From positions 1 through 64,000 of the forward strand of contig CAVRYH010000004.1 of assembly GCA_963725395.1 (NCBI GenBank): a stretch of 64,000 nucleotides of DNA, written 5' to 3'. The notes beneath the pieces are model-generated. The model was given only the letters and a program-made list of their open reading frames with translations. It had not been told where the DNA came from and ran no database searches. Shown here piece after piece: positions 41,959-51,100 of this stretch. Numbering within the stretch: position 1 is the stretch's first letter; each line of letters opens with the position of its first letter. The translations under genes were made by a program, and so were the position numbers. This DNA is from Bog-756 sp963725395 (GTDB lineage Bacteria > Actinomycetota > Acidimicrobiia > Acidimicrobiales > RAAP-2).

Positions 41959-42342
41959 TCAGAAGGCGTGCTCGACCACGACGACCTCGTCGCCGGTGAC
42001 CGAGACCACATCGAAGCGGATATCCACCAGGGCCCGGCCGGCCGCCGGCGTCAGCTCGGACAACCACCGGGTCGCCAGTCGTCGCATCCTCCGTTGCGTG
42101 GCTTCGAGCACGGGCTCGGAGCCGGACACCTCGCAGAACACGACGGTCCGGCCTTGACGGACGATGAGGTCGACCTCACCCTCACGACGGCGCCAATGGC
42201 GTTCGAGGACCTCGAACCCGCGGTCCTCGTACCAGAGGGCGGCCGGAGACTCTGCCCCTGCGCCGGGACCACGACGACCATCGTCTCGGGCCGGAGGAGG
42301 CGGGCCACCGTCGGGAGGGCGCCGAGTCGTGCCCCCGCTCAA
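41959..42342 (-). CDS. YraN/UPF0102-family nuclease-like protein with altered active site
   Basis: The 127-residue protein aligns with YraN: AALWYEDRGFEVLERHWRRR, GEVDLIVRQGRTVVF, and ATQRRMRRLATRWLS. YraN has a PD-(D/E)XK nuclease core, normally E-V-K; here the motif reads CEVSGSEP, so the catalytic Lys is replaced by Ser and the following loop is short. The TTG start overlaps the stop of the DUF2469 gene (TTGA). It is the last gene of the long minus-strand housekeeping block. Confidence 0.82.
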   Translation of the reverse strand: MSGGTTRRPPDGGPPPPARDDGRRGPGAGAESPAALWYEDRGFEVLERHWRRREGEVDLIVRQGRTVVFCEVSGSEPVLEATQRRMRRLATRWLSELTPAAGRALVDIRFDVVSVTGDEVVVVEHAF

Positions 42343-42632
42343 AGGTCCTTCTCGGGGAGCCGCTCGATGTTGACGTCACGGAACGTGAGGATCCGCACCG
42401 AGGGGACGAACCGGGCGGGCCGGTACATGTCCCACACCCAGGCGTCGTTCAACTGGACCTCCACACAGGACGGCGTCGAGTCGGACCGCACGGTGACGTC
42501 GACGCTGTTGGCCAGGTAGAACCGGCGCTCGGTCTCGACCACGTAGGCGAACAACGGGAGTACCGCCCGGTACTCCTGGACGAGAGCCAGTTCGATCTCG
42601 GACTCGTAGCGCTCGAGGTCCTCTTCACTCAC
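42339..42632 (-). CDS. DUF2469-family actinobacterial protein
   Basis: The 97-residue product (SEEDLERYESEIELALVQEY, LFAYVVETERRFYLANSVDV, EVQLNDAWVWDMYRPARFVP, LTFRDVNIERL) is a clear member of DUF2469, a family almost limited to actinobacteria and usually encoded near rnhB and rplS. The function is unknown. A GTG start is used. It is translationally coupled to the yraN-like gene. The rnhB and lepB genes that often separate it from rplS are absent here. Confidence 0.92.
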   Translation of the reverse strand: MSEEDLERYESEIELALVQEYRAVLPLFAYVVETERRFYLANSVDVTVRSDSTPSCVEVQLNDAWVWDMYRPARFVPSVRILTFRDVNIERLPEKDL

Positions 42633-42696
42633 GGCAGGTCACCCGGTCGCGTCACTGCGACCTCCGACGGGAGGGGACGGGCACCGACCGTTCCGG

Positions 42697-43050
42697 TCAG
42701 GCGCGGGCAGTCCGCCGCTCCTTGATCTTCGCGGCCTTGCCGTGGCGATCACGCAGATAGTAGAGCTTGGCCCGCCGGACGTCACCCAGCGAGACGACCT
42801 CGGTGAGGGCGATGACGGGCGAGTGGACGGGAAAGGTCCGCTCCACCCCCACGCCGAAGCTCACCTTGCGCACGGTGAAGGTCTCACGCGCACCGGTTCC
42901 CTGGCGCCGGACCACGGCACCCTGGAACACCTGTACGCGCTCTCGGTTGCCCTCGACCACGCGTACGTGGACCTTGACGGTGTCGCCGGGACGGAAGTCG
43001 GGGATGTCGTCTCGCAGGCTGTCACGGTCGACGATGTCGGTCGGGTTCAT
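42697..43050 (-). CDS. rplS: Ribosomal protein bL19
   Basis: The 117-residue protein has FRPGDTVKVHVRVVEGNRER, VQVFQGAVVRRQGTGARETF and a C-terminal KLYYLRDRHGKAAKIKERR, all typical of bL19, which sits at the 30S-50S interface. It follows trmD after a 144-base spacer that contains interleaved inverted repeats and may be a regulatory leader. The rimM-trmD-rplS order is the widespread ribosome-biogenesis arrangement. Confidence 0.97.
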   Translation of the reverse strand: MNPTDIVDRDSLRDDIPDFRPGDTVKVHVRVVEGNRERVQVFQGAVVRRQGTGARETFTVRKVSFGVGVERTFPVHSPVIALTEVVSLGDVRRAKLYYLRDRHGKAAKIKERRTARA

Positions 43051-43066
43051 GGGGCGCGTCTTTCCA

Positions 43067-43193
43067 CGGTTCGTTCGGGCTCACCCTCGTCGGAGACCCG
43101 CCCGCCGGCCCCACCGGAGGAAACTCTCCTCCGAGCGTGCTCGACGAACCGGGCCAATCAGTGCGAACACCGGTCGAGCCGGCGCCGACGAGG
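43067..43193 (-). promoter_or_regulatory. Structured spacer/leader between trmD and rplS
   Basis: Three inverted repeats are packed into this spacer. They are CGGTTCGT (43067-43074) with ACGAACCG (43144-43151), CCTCGTCGG (43085-43093) with CCGACGAGG (43185-43193), and a compact hairpin CGGAGGA-N5-TCCTCCG (43115-43133). The first two pairs interleave, which would give a pseudoknot-like fold. It could be an L19 autoregulatory leader or a terminator-attenuator after trmD. GC-rich DNA makes some pairing likely by chance. Confidence 0.35.
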
Positions 43194-43194
43194 C

Positions 43195-43974
43195 TCACCA
43201 ATCGTAGCCGTGTTCGGAGAGCAGCTGCACCTCACCGTGCTCGGCCAGCAGCTGGATCTCCCGCTCGGTCAGCCCGCCGCGGCCGGCGATCAGGTCCGGG
43301 CGGCGCACCAAGGTCCTGACCAGGGATCGGACCCGCCGCCACGCCTCCACCTGCCCGTGGTCCCCGGAGCGGAGCACCTCGGGCACCTCCCATCCCCGGA
43401 ACACCGCCGGACGCGTGTACTGGGGGTACTCCAACAGGTCGTCGGCGAAGCTCTCGTCGGCGGCCGACGCCTCGTTGCCCAGGACGCCGGGGACGAGACG
43501 GGCCACCGACTCCACGACCACGAGGGCGGCCAGCTCCCCGCCGGCCAGGACGAAGTCCCCGACGGAGAGCTCCTCGTCCACCAGGTGGTCGGCCACGCGC
43601 TGGTCGATCCCCTCGTAGCGTCCGCACAGCAGGGAGAACCCTCCGGGGAGCCCGGCGTACTCGCGGGCCACTCGCTGGTCGAACCGCCGGCCGGCCGGCG
43701 ACAGGAGCACGAGGGGACGAGCCAGGCCCGCCTCGGACGCTGCCACCTGCTCCACGGCGCGGAACACGGTCTCGGGGGTGAGCACCATGCCCGCCCCACC
43801 GCCGAACGGGGCGTCGTCGACCGACCGGTGGTTGTCGGTAGCCGCGTCGCGGACGTCGTGGGTCCGAAGGTCCATCGTCCCGTGTGCCCGGGCACGACCG
43901 AGGATCGACGCCTGGGTGTAGTGGTCGATCACCTCGGGGAAGAGCGTGAAGACATCGATCCGGAGAGGGTTCAC
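43195..43974 (-). CDS. trmD: tRNA (guanine37-N1)-methyltransferase
   Basis: This 259-residue SPOUT methyltransferase methylates G37 of tRNAs with S-adenosylmethionine, preventing frameshifting. It shows RIDVFTLFPEVIDHY, DDAPFGGGAGMVL, the trefoil-knot signature LCGRYEGIDQRV, SVGDFVLAGGELAALV and PQYTRPAVFRGWEVPEVL. A GTG start 16 bases downstream of the rimM stop is consistent with a shared operon. Confidence 0.97.
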   Translation of the reverse strand: MNPLRIDVFTLFPEVIDHYTQASILGRARAHGTMDLRTHDVRDAATDNHRSVDDAPFGGGAGMVLTPETVFRAVEQVAASEAGLARPLVLLSPAGRRFDQRVAREYAGLPGGFSLLCGRYEGIDQRVADHLVDEELSVGDFVLAGGELAALVVVESVARLVPGVLGNEASAADESFADDLLEYPQYTRPAVFRGWEVPEVLRSGDHGQVEAWRRVRSLVRTLVRRPDLIAGRGGLTEREIQLLAEHGEVQLLSEHGYDW

Positions 43975-43990
43975 CCTGCGGCCACCCGTC

Positions 43991-44509
43991 TCAGTAGAGG
44001 TCGAGGAGGCCGGCCGGGAGCTCGACCACCACTCGGACGCCCGGTTCCGTGCCCACGACGAACCGGAGCGGGATCAGCGCCCCCCCGTCGAGGACCAAGA
44101 GGTCGCTGGCCGGGTTGGCCTCCACCTCGACGACCGTGCCGATGACAGTGCCGGCTCCGTCCTCGACCCGGGACCCGATCAACTCGTGGACCCACAGGGT
44201 GTCAGGATCGTCGAGCGGCCGGGCGTACAGGGCCGTGCCCCGCAGCGACTCGGCCGCATCGATGCCGTCGACACCATCGAAGGTGACGATGAAGCGACCA
44301 TGGTGGGGTGACGACCGCACCACCTCCAGCTGGCGACCGTCACCGGCGGCCAACACGGCGCCGGGGGCCAGCCGCTCCTGGCGGTTGGTCGAGAGGGTCA
44401 CGATCACGTCGCCGCGGAGCCCGTGCGGCTTTACGACCGAGCCCACCTCGAGCAGCGTGCGGTCGGACCCGGGGTGTCCCCTGCCGCCGGAGGGGGCGGA
44501 GTCGGGCAC
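43991..44509 (-). CDS. rimM: 16S rRNA-processing protein RimM
   Basis: The 172-residue protein has the RimM barrel motif LEVGSVVKPHGLRGDVIVTL, a central HHGRFIVTFDGVDGIDAAES, and a PRC-barrel domain from about residue 95 (LWVHELIGSRVEDG; LLVLDGGALIPLRF). It binds S19 in the 30S head during late assembly. GTG start. It lies 13 bases after khpA and 16 before trmD. Confidence 0.95.
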   Translation of the reverse strand: MPDSAPSGGRGHPGSDRTLLEVGSVVKPHGLRGDVIVTLSTNRQERLAPGAVLAAGDGRQLEVVRSSPHHGRFIVTFDGVDGIDAAESLRGTALYARPLDDPDTLWVHELIGSRVEDGAGTVIGTVVEVEANPASDLLVLDGGALIPLRFVVGTEPGVRVVVELPAGLLDLY

Positions 44510-44522
44510 CGGGTCCCCGGGC

Positions 44523-44858
44523 TCAGTCGTCGACGATGTCGACGCTGGTCTGCACCCCGTCGCGCGCCCCGGCGGCGGCCACCACGGTCCGGATGGCCTG
44601 GGCGACCCGGCCCCGCCGCCCGATCACCCGTCCCATGTCCTCGGGAGCGACGTGGATACGGAAGCGGACTGAGTTGCCCCGCTCGTCAGTGTTGATGACC
44701 ACGGCGTCGGGGTCCGACGTGATCGAGCTCACCAGGTAGGTCACCACCGCCAGTGGCGTCCCGCCCGACACACGGTTGCCGGCGTCGTCGTCCTCTTGTC
44801 CTTCGTCGTCGATGGTGTTGACGTCATCGGCGGAGTCGAGGGCGATCTCGTCGGTCAT
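44523..44858 (-). CDS. khpA: KH-domain RNA-binding protein KhpA
   Basis: The 111-residue product has an acidic N-terminus (about 1-30), then a single KH domain (about 35-108) with the nucleic-acid-binding loop GRVIGRRGRVAQAIRT. The ATG overlaps the rpsP stop (ATGA), a conserved coupling in Gram-positive bacteria. KhpA with KhpB binds many RNAs and influences cell-wall growth. The acidic N-terminal extension is longer than usual for KhpA (about 75-80 residues in total). Confidence 0.92.
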   Translation of the reverse strand: MTDEIALDSADDVNTIDDEGQEDDDAGNRVSGGTPLAVVTYLVSSITSDPDAVVINTDERGNSVRFRIHVAPEDMGRVIGRRGRVAQAIRTVVAAAGARDGVQTSVDIVDD

Positions 44859-45142
44859 TTGGCCGCCTTGGCGGTCGCGAACTCGTCGAGGGCGCCGGAC
44901 TGCTTCAGCAGCTTCTCGACCCGCTCCGTCGGTGTCGCCCCCTGGGACAGCCACTTGACCGCCTTGGCGTTGTCGATCTCCACGACGGCATCCGGCTCGG
45001 CCAGTGACTTGCCACGGGGTGCGTAGGTCCCCACGATCTCGATGAAACGACCGTTACGTGGTGAGCGGCTGTCTGCCGCCACCAGCCGGTAGGTCGGCTG
45101 CTTCTTCTTCCCGATCCGCACGAGGCGGAGCTTTACGGCCAC
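44855..45142 (-). CDS. rpsP: Ribosomal protein bS16
   Basis: The 95-residue protein starts MAVKLRLVRIGKKKQPTYRL and continues AADSRSPRNGRFIEIVGTYA, which is diagnostic of bS16, an early 30S assembly protein. The GTG at 45142 has GAGGAG 6 bases upstream and yields the normal N-terminus. It leads the rpsP-khpA-rimM-trmD set and lies 149 bases after ffh. Confidence 0.97.
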   Translation of the reverse strand: MAVKLRLVRIGKKKQPTYRLVAADSRSPRNGRFIEIVGTYAPRGKSLAEPDAVVEIDNAKAVKWLSQGATPTERVEKLLKQSGALDEFATAKAAK

Positions 45143-45291
45143 GGTCAACTCCTCTGCATTCTGTCGATAGCGCCCAACAGTCTCCCACCATTGACGGGGT
45201 GGTCGTGCATCCGGCCAGGAGCACCCGCTCGGGCCCCGGGCCCACAGGGCCACCGCCCCAATGTCTAGGCGAGAACGGGGGCCGAGGGGCG

Positions 45292-46836
45292 TCAGCGGGA
45301 CTTGGGGGTGACCCGTCCGCCGCCCTTGCCCTTCTTTCCGCCCTTGCCCCGGCCCTTGGACGAGCCCCGGGCCCGGGCCCCGGGCCCCGAGGGCGCCATC
45401 GGGGCCGCACCGAGTTCCCCGGAGTCTCCCATGCCGGGAAATCCCGACAGGTCCCCATTCGGGCCGCCCATGGCGGCCAGCTCGGCCATGGCCTTCGGTG
45501 ACATCTTGGGCCCTCGTCCGAACAGACCGCCCAGAGCTCCGCCCATCCCGCCCTTGCCCACGCCCTTCATCATCTTCTGCATCTCCTTGAACTGCTTGAG
45601 GAGCGCATTGACGTCCGAGGTGGCCGTTCCGCTCCCGTTGGCGATCCGCACACGGCGGGCGCCGTCGATGATGGCCGGCTCGGCCCTCTCCGACGGGGTC
45701 ATCGAACGGATGATGGCCTCGATCTGGCCGATCTGACGGTCGTCGACCGCGGAAGAGGCCTCCTTCAGGTCTTTCGGCACCCCCGGGAGGAGGGAGAGCA
45801 TGCCCGAGACCGATCCCATCTTCTTCACCTGCTGGAGTTGTTCGAGGAAGTCCTCGAGGGTGAACCGACCCTCGATGAGGGCGGCGGCGCCCTTGGTGGC
45901 GACGTCCTTGTCCATGGTCCGTTCGGCCTGCTCGATCAGGCTGAGCACGTCGCCCATCCCGAGGATGCGGTCGGCCATCCGGTCGGGATGGAACTGGTCG
46001 AAGTCGTCGAGCTTCTCGCCCGTCGACGCGAAGGCGATCGGCCTCCCCACCACCTCCTTCACCGAGAGCGCCGCGCCACCACGGGCGTCGCCGTCCAACT
46101 TGGTGAGGATCACGCCGTCGAGGGTCAGGGCGTCGTGGAAGGCTGCGGCGGTGGCCACGGCGTCCTGTCCGGTCATCGCATCGATGACGAGGAACGTGTA
46201 ATGGGGATCGACGACGGCGGCGATGTCGCGGATCTCGACCATCAGGTCCTCGTCGATGGACAGGCGGCCGGCGGTGTCGACGATGACCACGTCACGACCG
46301 AGCCGCCTGGCCTCCTCCAGGCCCGATTCAGCCACCGCCACGGGGTCGGTGGGCTCGCTGAAGACGGTGATCCCCGCCTGCTGGCCGAGGACCCGGAGCT
46401 GCTCGACGGCGGCGGGGCGCTGGAGGTCGGCCCCGACGAGCAGGGGATTGCGTCCCTGCTGCTTGAACCAACGGGCCAGCTTGGCCGACGCCGTCGTCTT
46501 CCCCGATCCCTGGAGTCCGGCCAGGAGGATCACGGTCGGCGGTCGACCCGCGTAGGTGATCCTGAGGGTCTCGCCCCCGAGGATGCCGACCAGTTCCTCG
46601 TTGACGATCTTGATGACCTGCTGGCCCGGACTCAGGGCCTGGGACAGCTCCAGCCCCACACATCGGGCCCGCACCGCTTCGGTGAATCCGCGGACCACAC
46701 CGATCTCGACGTCGGCTTCGAGGAGCGCGGTGCGGATCTCCCGCAGCACCTCGTCGACATCGGCCTCGCTCAGACGACCGCGGCCGCGAAGTCGGCCGAG
46801 GATGCCCTCGAATCGGTCGGACAGGCTCTCGAACAT
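45292..46836 (-). CDS. ffh: Signal recognition particle protein Ffh
   Basis: This 514-residue SRP54 homologue has an N domain (1-90), a GTPase G domain with GLQGSGKTTASAKLA (near residue 102), VDTAGRLSIDEDLM, TKLDGDARGGAALS and IAFASTGEKLDDFDQF, and a methionine-rich M domain (about 300-435; RRVRIANGSGT, LLKQFKEMQKMMKG). A Gly/Lys/Arg-rich tail follows (KGRGKGGKKGKGGG). It binds signal sequences and SRP RNA, and hands ribosomes to FtsY, which is encoded just upstream. No SRP RNA gene was seen nearby. Confidence 0.97.
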   Translation of the reverse strand: MFESLSDRFEGILGRLRGRGRLSEADVDEVLREIRTALLEADVEIGVVRGFTEAVRARCVGLELSQALSPGQQVIKIVNEELVGILGGETLRITYAGRPPTVILLAGLQGSGKTTASAKLARWFKQQGRNPLLVGADLQRPAAVEQLRVLGQQAGITVFSEPTDPVAVAESGLEEARRLGRDVVIVDTAGRLSIDEDLMVEIRDIAAVVDPHYTFLVIDAMTGQDAVATAAAFHDALTLDGVILTKLDGDARGGAALSVKEVVGRPIAFASTGEKLDDFDQFHPDRMADRILGMGDVLSLIEQAERTMDKDVATKGAAALIEGRFTLEDFLEQLQQVKKMGSVSGMLSLLPGVPKDLKEASSAVDDRQIGQIEAIIRSMTPSERAEPAIIDGARRVRIANGSGTATSDVNALLKQFKEMQKMMKGVGKGGMGGALGGLFGRGPKMSPKAMAELAAMGGPNGDLSGFPGMGDSGELGAAPMAPSGPGARARGSSKGRGKGGKKGKGGGRVTPKSR

Positions 46837-46956
46837 GGGTGCCTCAGGCTACAGGACGGGTGGTGCCGCCGTGGTCGGGCACGACCCCCCGGCGGCCCGA
46901 TGGAGAGCCCTGCGGACCGGCGGTGCCCGGCGGCCGGGCCTGTCGGCCGGGAGGGA

Positions 46957-48180
46957 TCAGAACAGCGCGTCGACGAAGGCGGCGGGGTCGAAGTCGATCA
47001 GGTCGTCGACTCCCTCCCCCAGGCCGACCAGCTTGACGGGCAGCCCCAGCTCACGCTGGATGGCGACCACGATGCCCCCCTTGGCTGTGCCGTCGAGTTT
47101 CGTCAGCACAACCCCGGACACGTCCACCGCCTCCAGGAACACCTTGGCCTGGGTGAGTCCGTTCTGTCCCGTGGTGGCGTCGAGCACCAAGAGGACCTCC
47201 ACCACGTGACCGGGCGGTCGGTCGGCGATCCGTCGGATCTTCTTCAGCTCCTCGATGAGGTTCACCTTGTTGTGGAGGCGACCCGCGGTGTCGGCCAGGA
47301 CGACGGCGTGTCCCTTCGACGCGGCACGCTGCACCGCGTCGAAGACCACCGAGCTCGGGTCACCGCCCTCCGAGCCACGCACGATGTCGGCGTCCGAGCG
47401 AGACGCCCACATGGCCAGCTGCTCCCCGGCGGCCGCCCGGAAGGTGTCGCCCGCCGCCAGCAGGACCCGCGTGCCCGAGCCGGCCAGCCGGTTGGCCACC
47501 TTGCCCACCGTCGTGGTCTTGCCCACGCCGTTGACTCCGACGAACAGCCAGACGTCCACCGGAGCAGCCTCGTCGCCTGATGTGGCGACGCTGCCGTTCG
47601 AGGCCGAACCGGGCAGCGCCAGACTGGCGTCGGCGGTCGACAGCATCTCTACGAGGTCCGCTTTGAGCGCATCGACCAGCGCATCTGGCCCGGCGATCTC
47701 ACCGCTTTTGACCCGCGTCCGGAGATCGTCGAGCAGTGCATCGGTTGCTCCGACCCCGACATCGGCCCGGATGAGGGCCTCCTCCAGGTCGTCCCAGGTG
47801 GCCGCATCGACCTTCGTCCTGGAGCGCACCGCTCCGAGATAACCCGACAGCAGGCCCCGGGCCTTGCCCAGACGCGAGCGGTAGGTGACCGGCTCGGCGA
47901 CTGCCGGCTCCGGTTCGGGCTCCGGTGCCGGCTCGACCTCGGGGGTGGGTTTCTCGGGCTCGACGACCGCCGCCCGGCGGGTCGCCTCGGCACTCCGCTC
48001 GAGTTCGACGTCGGTCGGGGCGTCGACCGCCACCTCCCCGGCCGGGACATGCCCCTTGGCCCCACTGCCGCGCAGGTGCCGACCGATCGCCACCCCGGCC
48101 ACCACCACGGCCACCGGTACGGCGACAGCGAGACCGATGACCAGGTCCGAGGTGGCGGCCGTGGTCACGGGGTCGATCAC
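46957..48180 (-). CDS. ftsY: Signal recognition particle receptor FtsY
   Basis: The 407-residue protein has an N-terminal membrane span (about residues 11-31), which is common in actinobacterial FtsY. An acidic A domain (about 45-105), an N domain (YRSRLGKARGLLSGYLGAVR) and a G domain follow, the last with GVNGVGKTTTVGKVANRL, ADTAGRLHNKVNLIEELKK and LTKLDGTAKGGIVV. It docks SRP at the membrane and hydrolyses GTP together with Ffh. Its start overlaps the smc stop by 4 bases, giving the conserved smc-ftsY-ffh order. Confidence 0.97.
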   Translation of the reverse strand: MIDPVTTAATSDLVIGLAVAVPVAVVVAGVAIGRHLRGSGAKGHVPAGEVAVDAPTDVELERSAEATRRAAVVEPEKPTPEVEPAPEPEPEPAVAEPVTYRSRLGKARGLLSGYLGAVRSRTKVDAATWDDLEEALIRADVGVGATDALLDDLRTRVKSGEIAGPDALVDALKADLVEMLSTADASLALPGSASNGSVATSGDEAAPVDVWLFVGVNGVGKTTTVGKVANRLAGSGTRVLLAAGDTFRAAAGEQLAMWASRSDADIVRGSEGGDPSSVVFDAVQRAASKGHAVVLADTAGRLHNKVNLIEELKKIRRIADRPPGHVVEVLLVLDATTGQNGLTQAKVFLEAVDVSGVVLTKLDGTAKGGIVVAIQRELGLPVKLVGLGEGVDDLIDFDPAAFVDALF

Positions 48181-51100
48181 GGCTCGGTCCGGTGCGCGGG
48201 CTCCGCCGCAACCGGGCGGGCCGCCATGTCACCGAAGGGGGCCGCATCCACATCCGACCTGGTTGTGGGCAGGACGATCGGGGCCCCGATGCCGTTCCGG
48301 TCCCGATCGGGAGCGCGTTCCGATTCGACGTCCTCCGTCTCGGTCCGCTCCTCGGGATCGGTCGGATCCTCCGTGTCTCTCAGAGGCTCGGTGTCTCTCA
48401 GAGGCTCGGTGTCTCTCAGAGGCTCGGTGTCGATCGGGTCCCCGACGTCGGACCGGTCCTCGACGTGGTCCCAGCCCCCAGTGCTCGGCCGGTCGGCGAC
48501 GTCGGCCGCCTCGGCATCGGTCCGGTCCCCCGTGTCGGTCCCCTCGCCGCCGTCGGCGGGCGCCTCCCCGGTGGCATCGTCGCCTCCGGGGTGCCGCGCC
48601 ACCTTCTGGCTGACCACCTTGGAGGACCCCCCCGGGGCCATCGTCACCCCGTAGAGCGCGTCGGCCGCCTCCATGGTCCGCTTCTGGTGGCTCACGATGA
48701 TCAGCTGGGCCTCGCCCCGGAACTCGTGCACGAGCCCGAGGAACCGCTGGAGGTTGACATCGTCGAGGGCGGCCTCCACCTCGTCCATCAGATAGAACGG
48801 CGACGGTCGGCTGCGGAACACGGCGAACAGGTAGGCCAGGGCCACGAGGGACCGCTCGCCACCGGACAGCAGGGACAGCCGGCGGACATTGCGCCCGGCC
48901 GGTCGGACCTCGACCTCCACACCGGTGTCGAGCAGGTTCTCCGGATCGGTGAGGGAGAGCCGACCGGTGCCGCCGGGGAACAGGGTGGTGACCAGTGAGG
49001 AGAAGTGCTCGTTCACATCGGCGAAGGCGGCGTCGAAGACATGCATGATCTCCTCGTCCAGGGTTCGGATCACGTGATGGAGCTCCCGACGCGCCGAGCG
49101 CACGTCTTCGACCTGGGACTCGAGGAACTGGTGCCGCTCCCCCAGCTCGGCGAGCTCCTCCAGGGCCAGCGGGTTGACCGGACCCAGGGCGGACAACTGC
49201 GCCTCGAGCTCCGCGATCCTCGTCACCGGGTCCGAGCCCTCGGGTAGTTCGGGAAGCGGGGCGGCCATGGCCTCGTCGGGGCCGGCGGCCAACTCCCGGC
49301 GGAGGGACTCGATCACCGACTCACGCCGAATGGTGGCCTCCACGAGGTCGAGCTCCACCTTCTGGAGCCGACTGCGGGCCGCGGCGAGTTCGTGCTCGTT
49401 GGCGGAGCGCTGGCGACGGAGCTCCTCCAGGCGGGCGCCGCCTGCCCGGACGGCTTCAAGCTGACGCTGGTACTGAGCGCGAAGGTGGGCGAGCGCGCCG
49501 TCGAGCTGGTCCTGGGCCGAAGCGACGACGGCCAACAGCCGCTCCACGGCCGTAGCGTCGCCCTCCAACCGCCGCCGGCGCTCGGCCGCCTCGGCCCGCT
49601 CCTCGGCGTGTCCGGTCAGCCTCCGCTCCACTTCGCGCAGGCGTTTGGTCAGGACCCGTTGGCGTTCGGTCAGGCTCGCCGTGCGTGCCTCCCACTCCGA
49701 GCGCAGATGGGCCACCGCAGCGATCCGCTCGTCGATGCGCTTGCGCTCCTCACGGGCGGCGGCCGCCTGCTCGGAGGCCCGGAGGCGGGCCGCCTCCAAC
49801 ACCGGCAGCTCTTCCCTCAGGCGAACCGATCTGGCGGTGTCGCGGTCGATCCGGTCGTCGAGCTCGGCCAGACCCCGGCGCAACTCCTCCAGCTCGGCAG
49901 CGAGCGTCATCCGGTCGGTGGCCACTCGCTGACGGGCCGCCCGGGCCGTCTGGTGCTCGACCTCGTTCCGGTCGTCCGCCCGCACGGCGTCGGCCGCCGC
50001 CGCCCGGGTCGACTCGACTTCGGTCTGGGCCACCGATCGCTCCTCGGCCGCCTCGGACGCCGCCACCGAGGCGATCTCCGCCCGGCTCCTCGCCTCCTCG
50101 ACCACCGCGGCGGTGACGACACCGCCTCCCGAGCGGACCCGCCAGCCCGTCGACGAGAACCGGTCGCCGTCCCGCGTGACGACCACCAGGTCCGGACGGG
50201 CGAGGGCCAGATCGATGGCTTCGGACCATCCACCGAGGGCACAGAACGAACCGGCCAGGAGCGTGTCGAGTACCGCCTCCAGCCCGGGGAGGTACCGGCT
50301 CCCGCTTCGGGGACGCACGTGACGCCGGATCGACTCGGTGCCCGCCGGAGCCTCCAGGCCGGATCCACCCCGGGCCTCCCCGCCGGCGGTGACGTCGGTG
50401 AGCGCCAGCACGGCCCCGGTGGCGCCACCCTGGCGGAGACGGGCGAGTGCGGCCCGGGCCGGTTCGCTCCCCGAGACAACCACCGCGGCGATCGAGGCGC
50501 CCACGCCGGCTTCGAAGGCGTCCTCCCAGCCGGCGTCCACCTCGACGACATCGAGCAGGGTGCCGACCACGCCGTCCACCCCGGCCAGTAGCTCGGCCCC
50601 GGCGGCGCCCCGGGCCTCGTCGAGCGCCCGCTCGAGCGCGTCGGCACGGGCCAGCGAACGATGGAGCTCCTGTTCGGACTGGCGGAGGGCCTCCTCGGCG
50701 GACTCCAGGCGACGGGTGGCCCGGCCGTGGGCCGCCTCGGTCTCGGCCACGGTGGACTGCAGCTGGTGACGGGCCTGCTCGGTCTCGGCGAGTCGCTCGC
50801 CGAGCTCGTGGTCCTCGCCCTCCAGGAGCGCCGACCTCCGCTCGGCCGCCCCCAGGCGGGCCCTCATCTGGTCGAGCGACCGGCGGTCCCGGTCGAGGGC
50901 GTGTTCGATCGCCGCCAGTTGGCTCTGGGCCACCGTGACCGCCTCGCCGGCCTCACGGAGGAGTGCGCCGTCCCCCCACGCCTCGAGGTGGGCCTCCAGC
51001 TCGGCGGAGGTGCTCGCCTCCTGTCCGAGGATCGCCTCCTCCTCGGGCGCCAGGTCATCGGCCTCGGAGGCGGCGACGTCGAGCTCCTCGGCCAACCGTG

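Noticed and set aside
48373..48426. CRISPR-like repeat
   Set aside because: The 18-bp units are directly adjacent without spacers and lie in frame inside smc.
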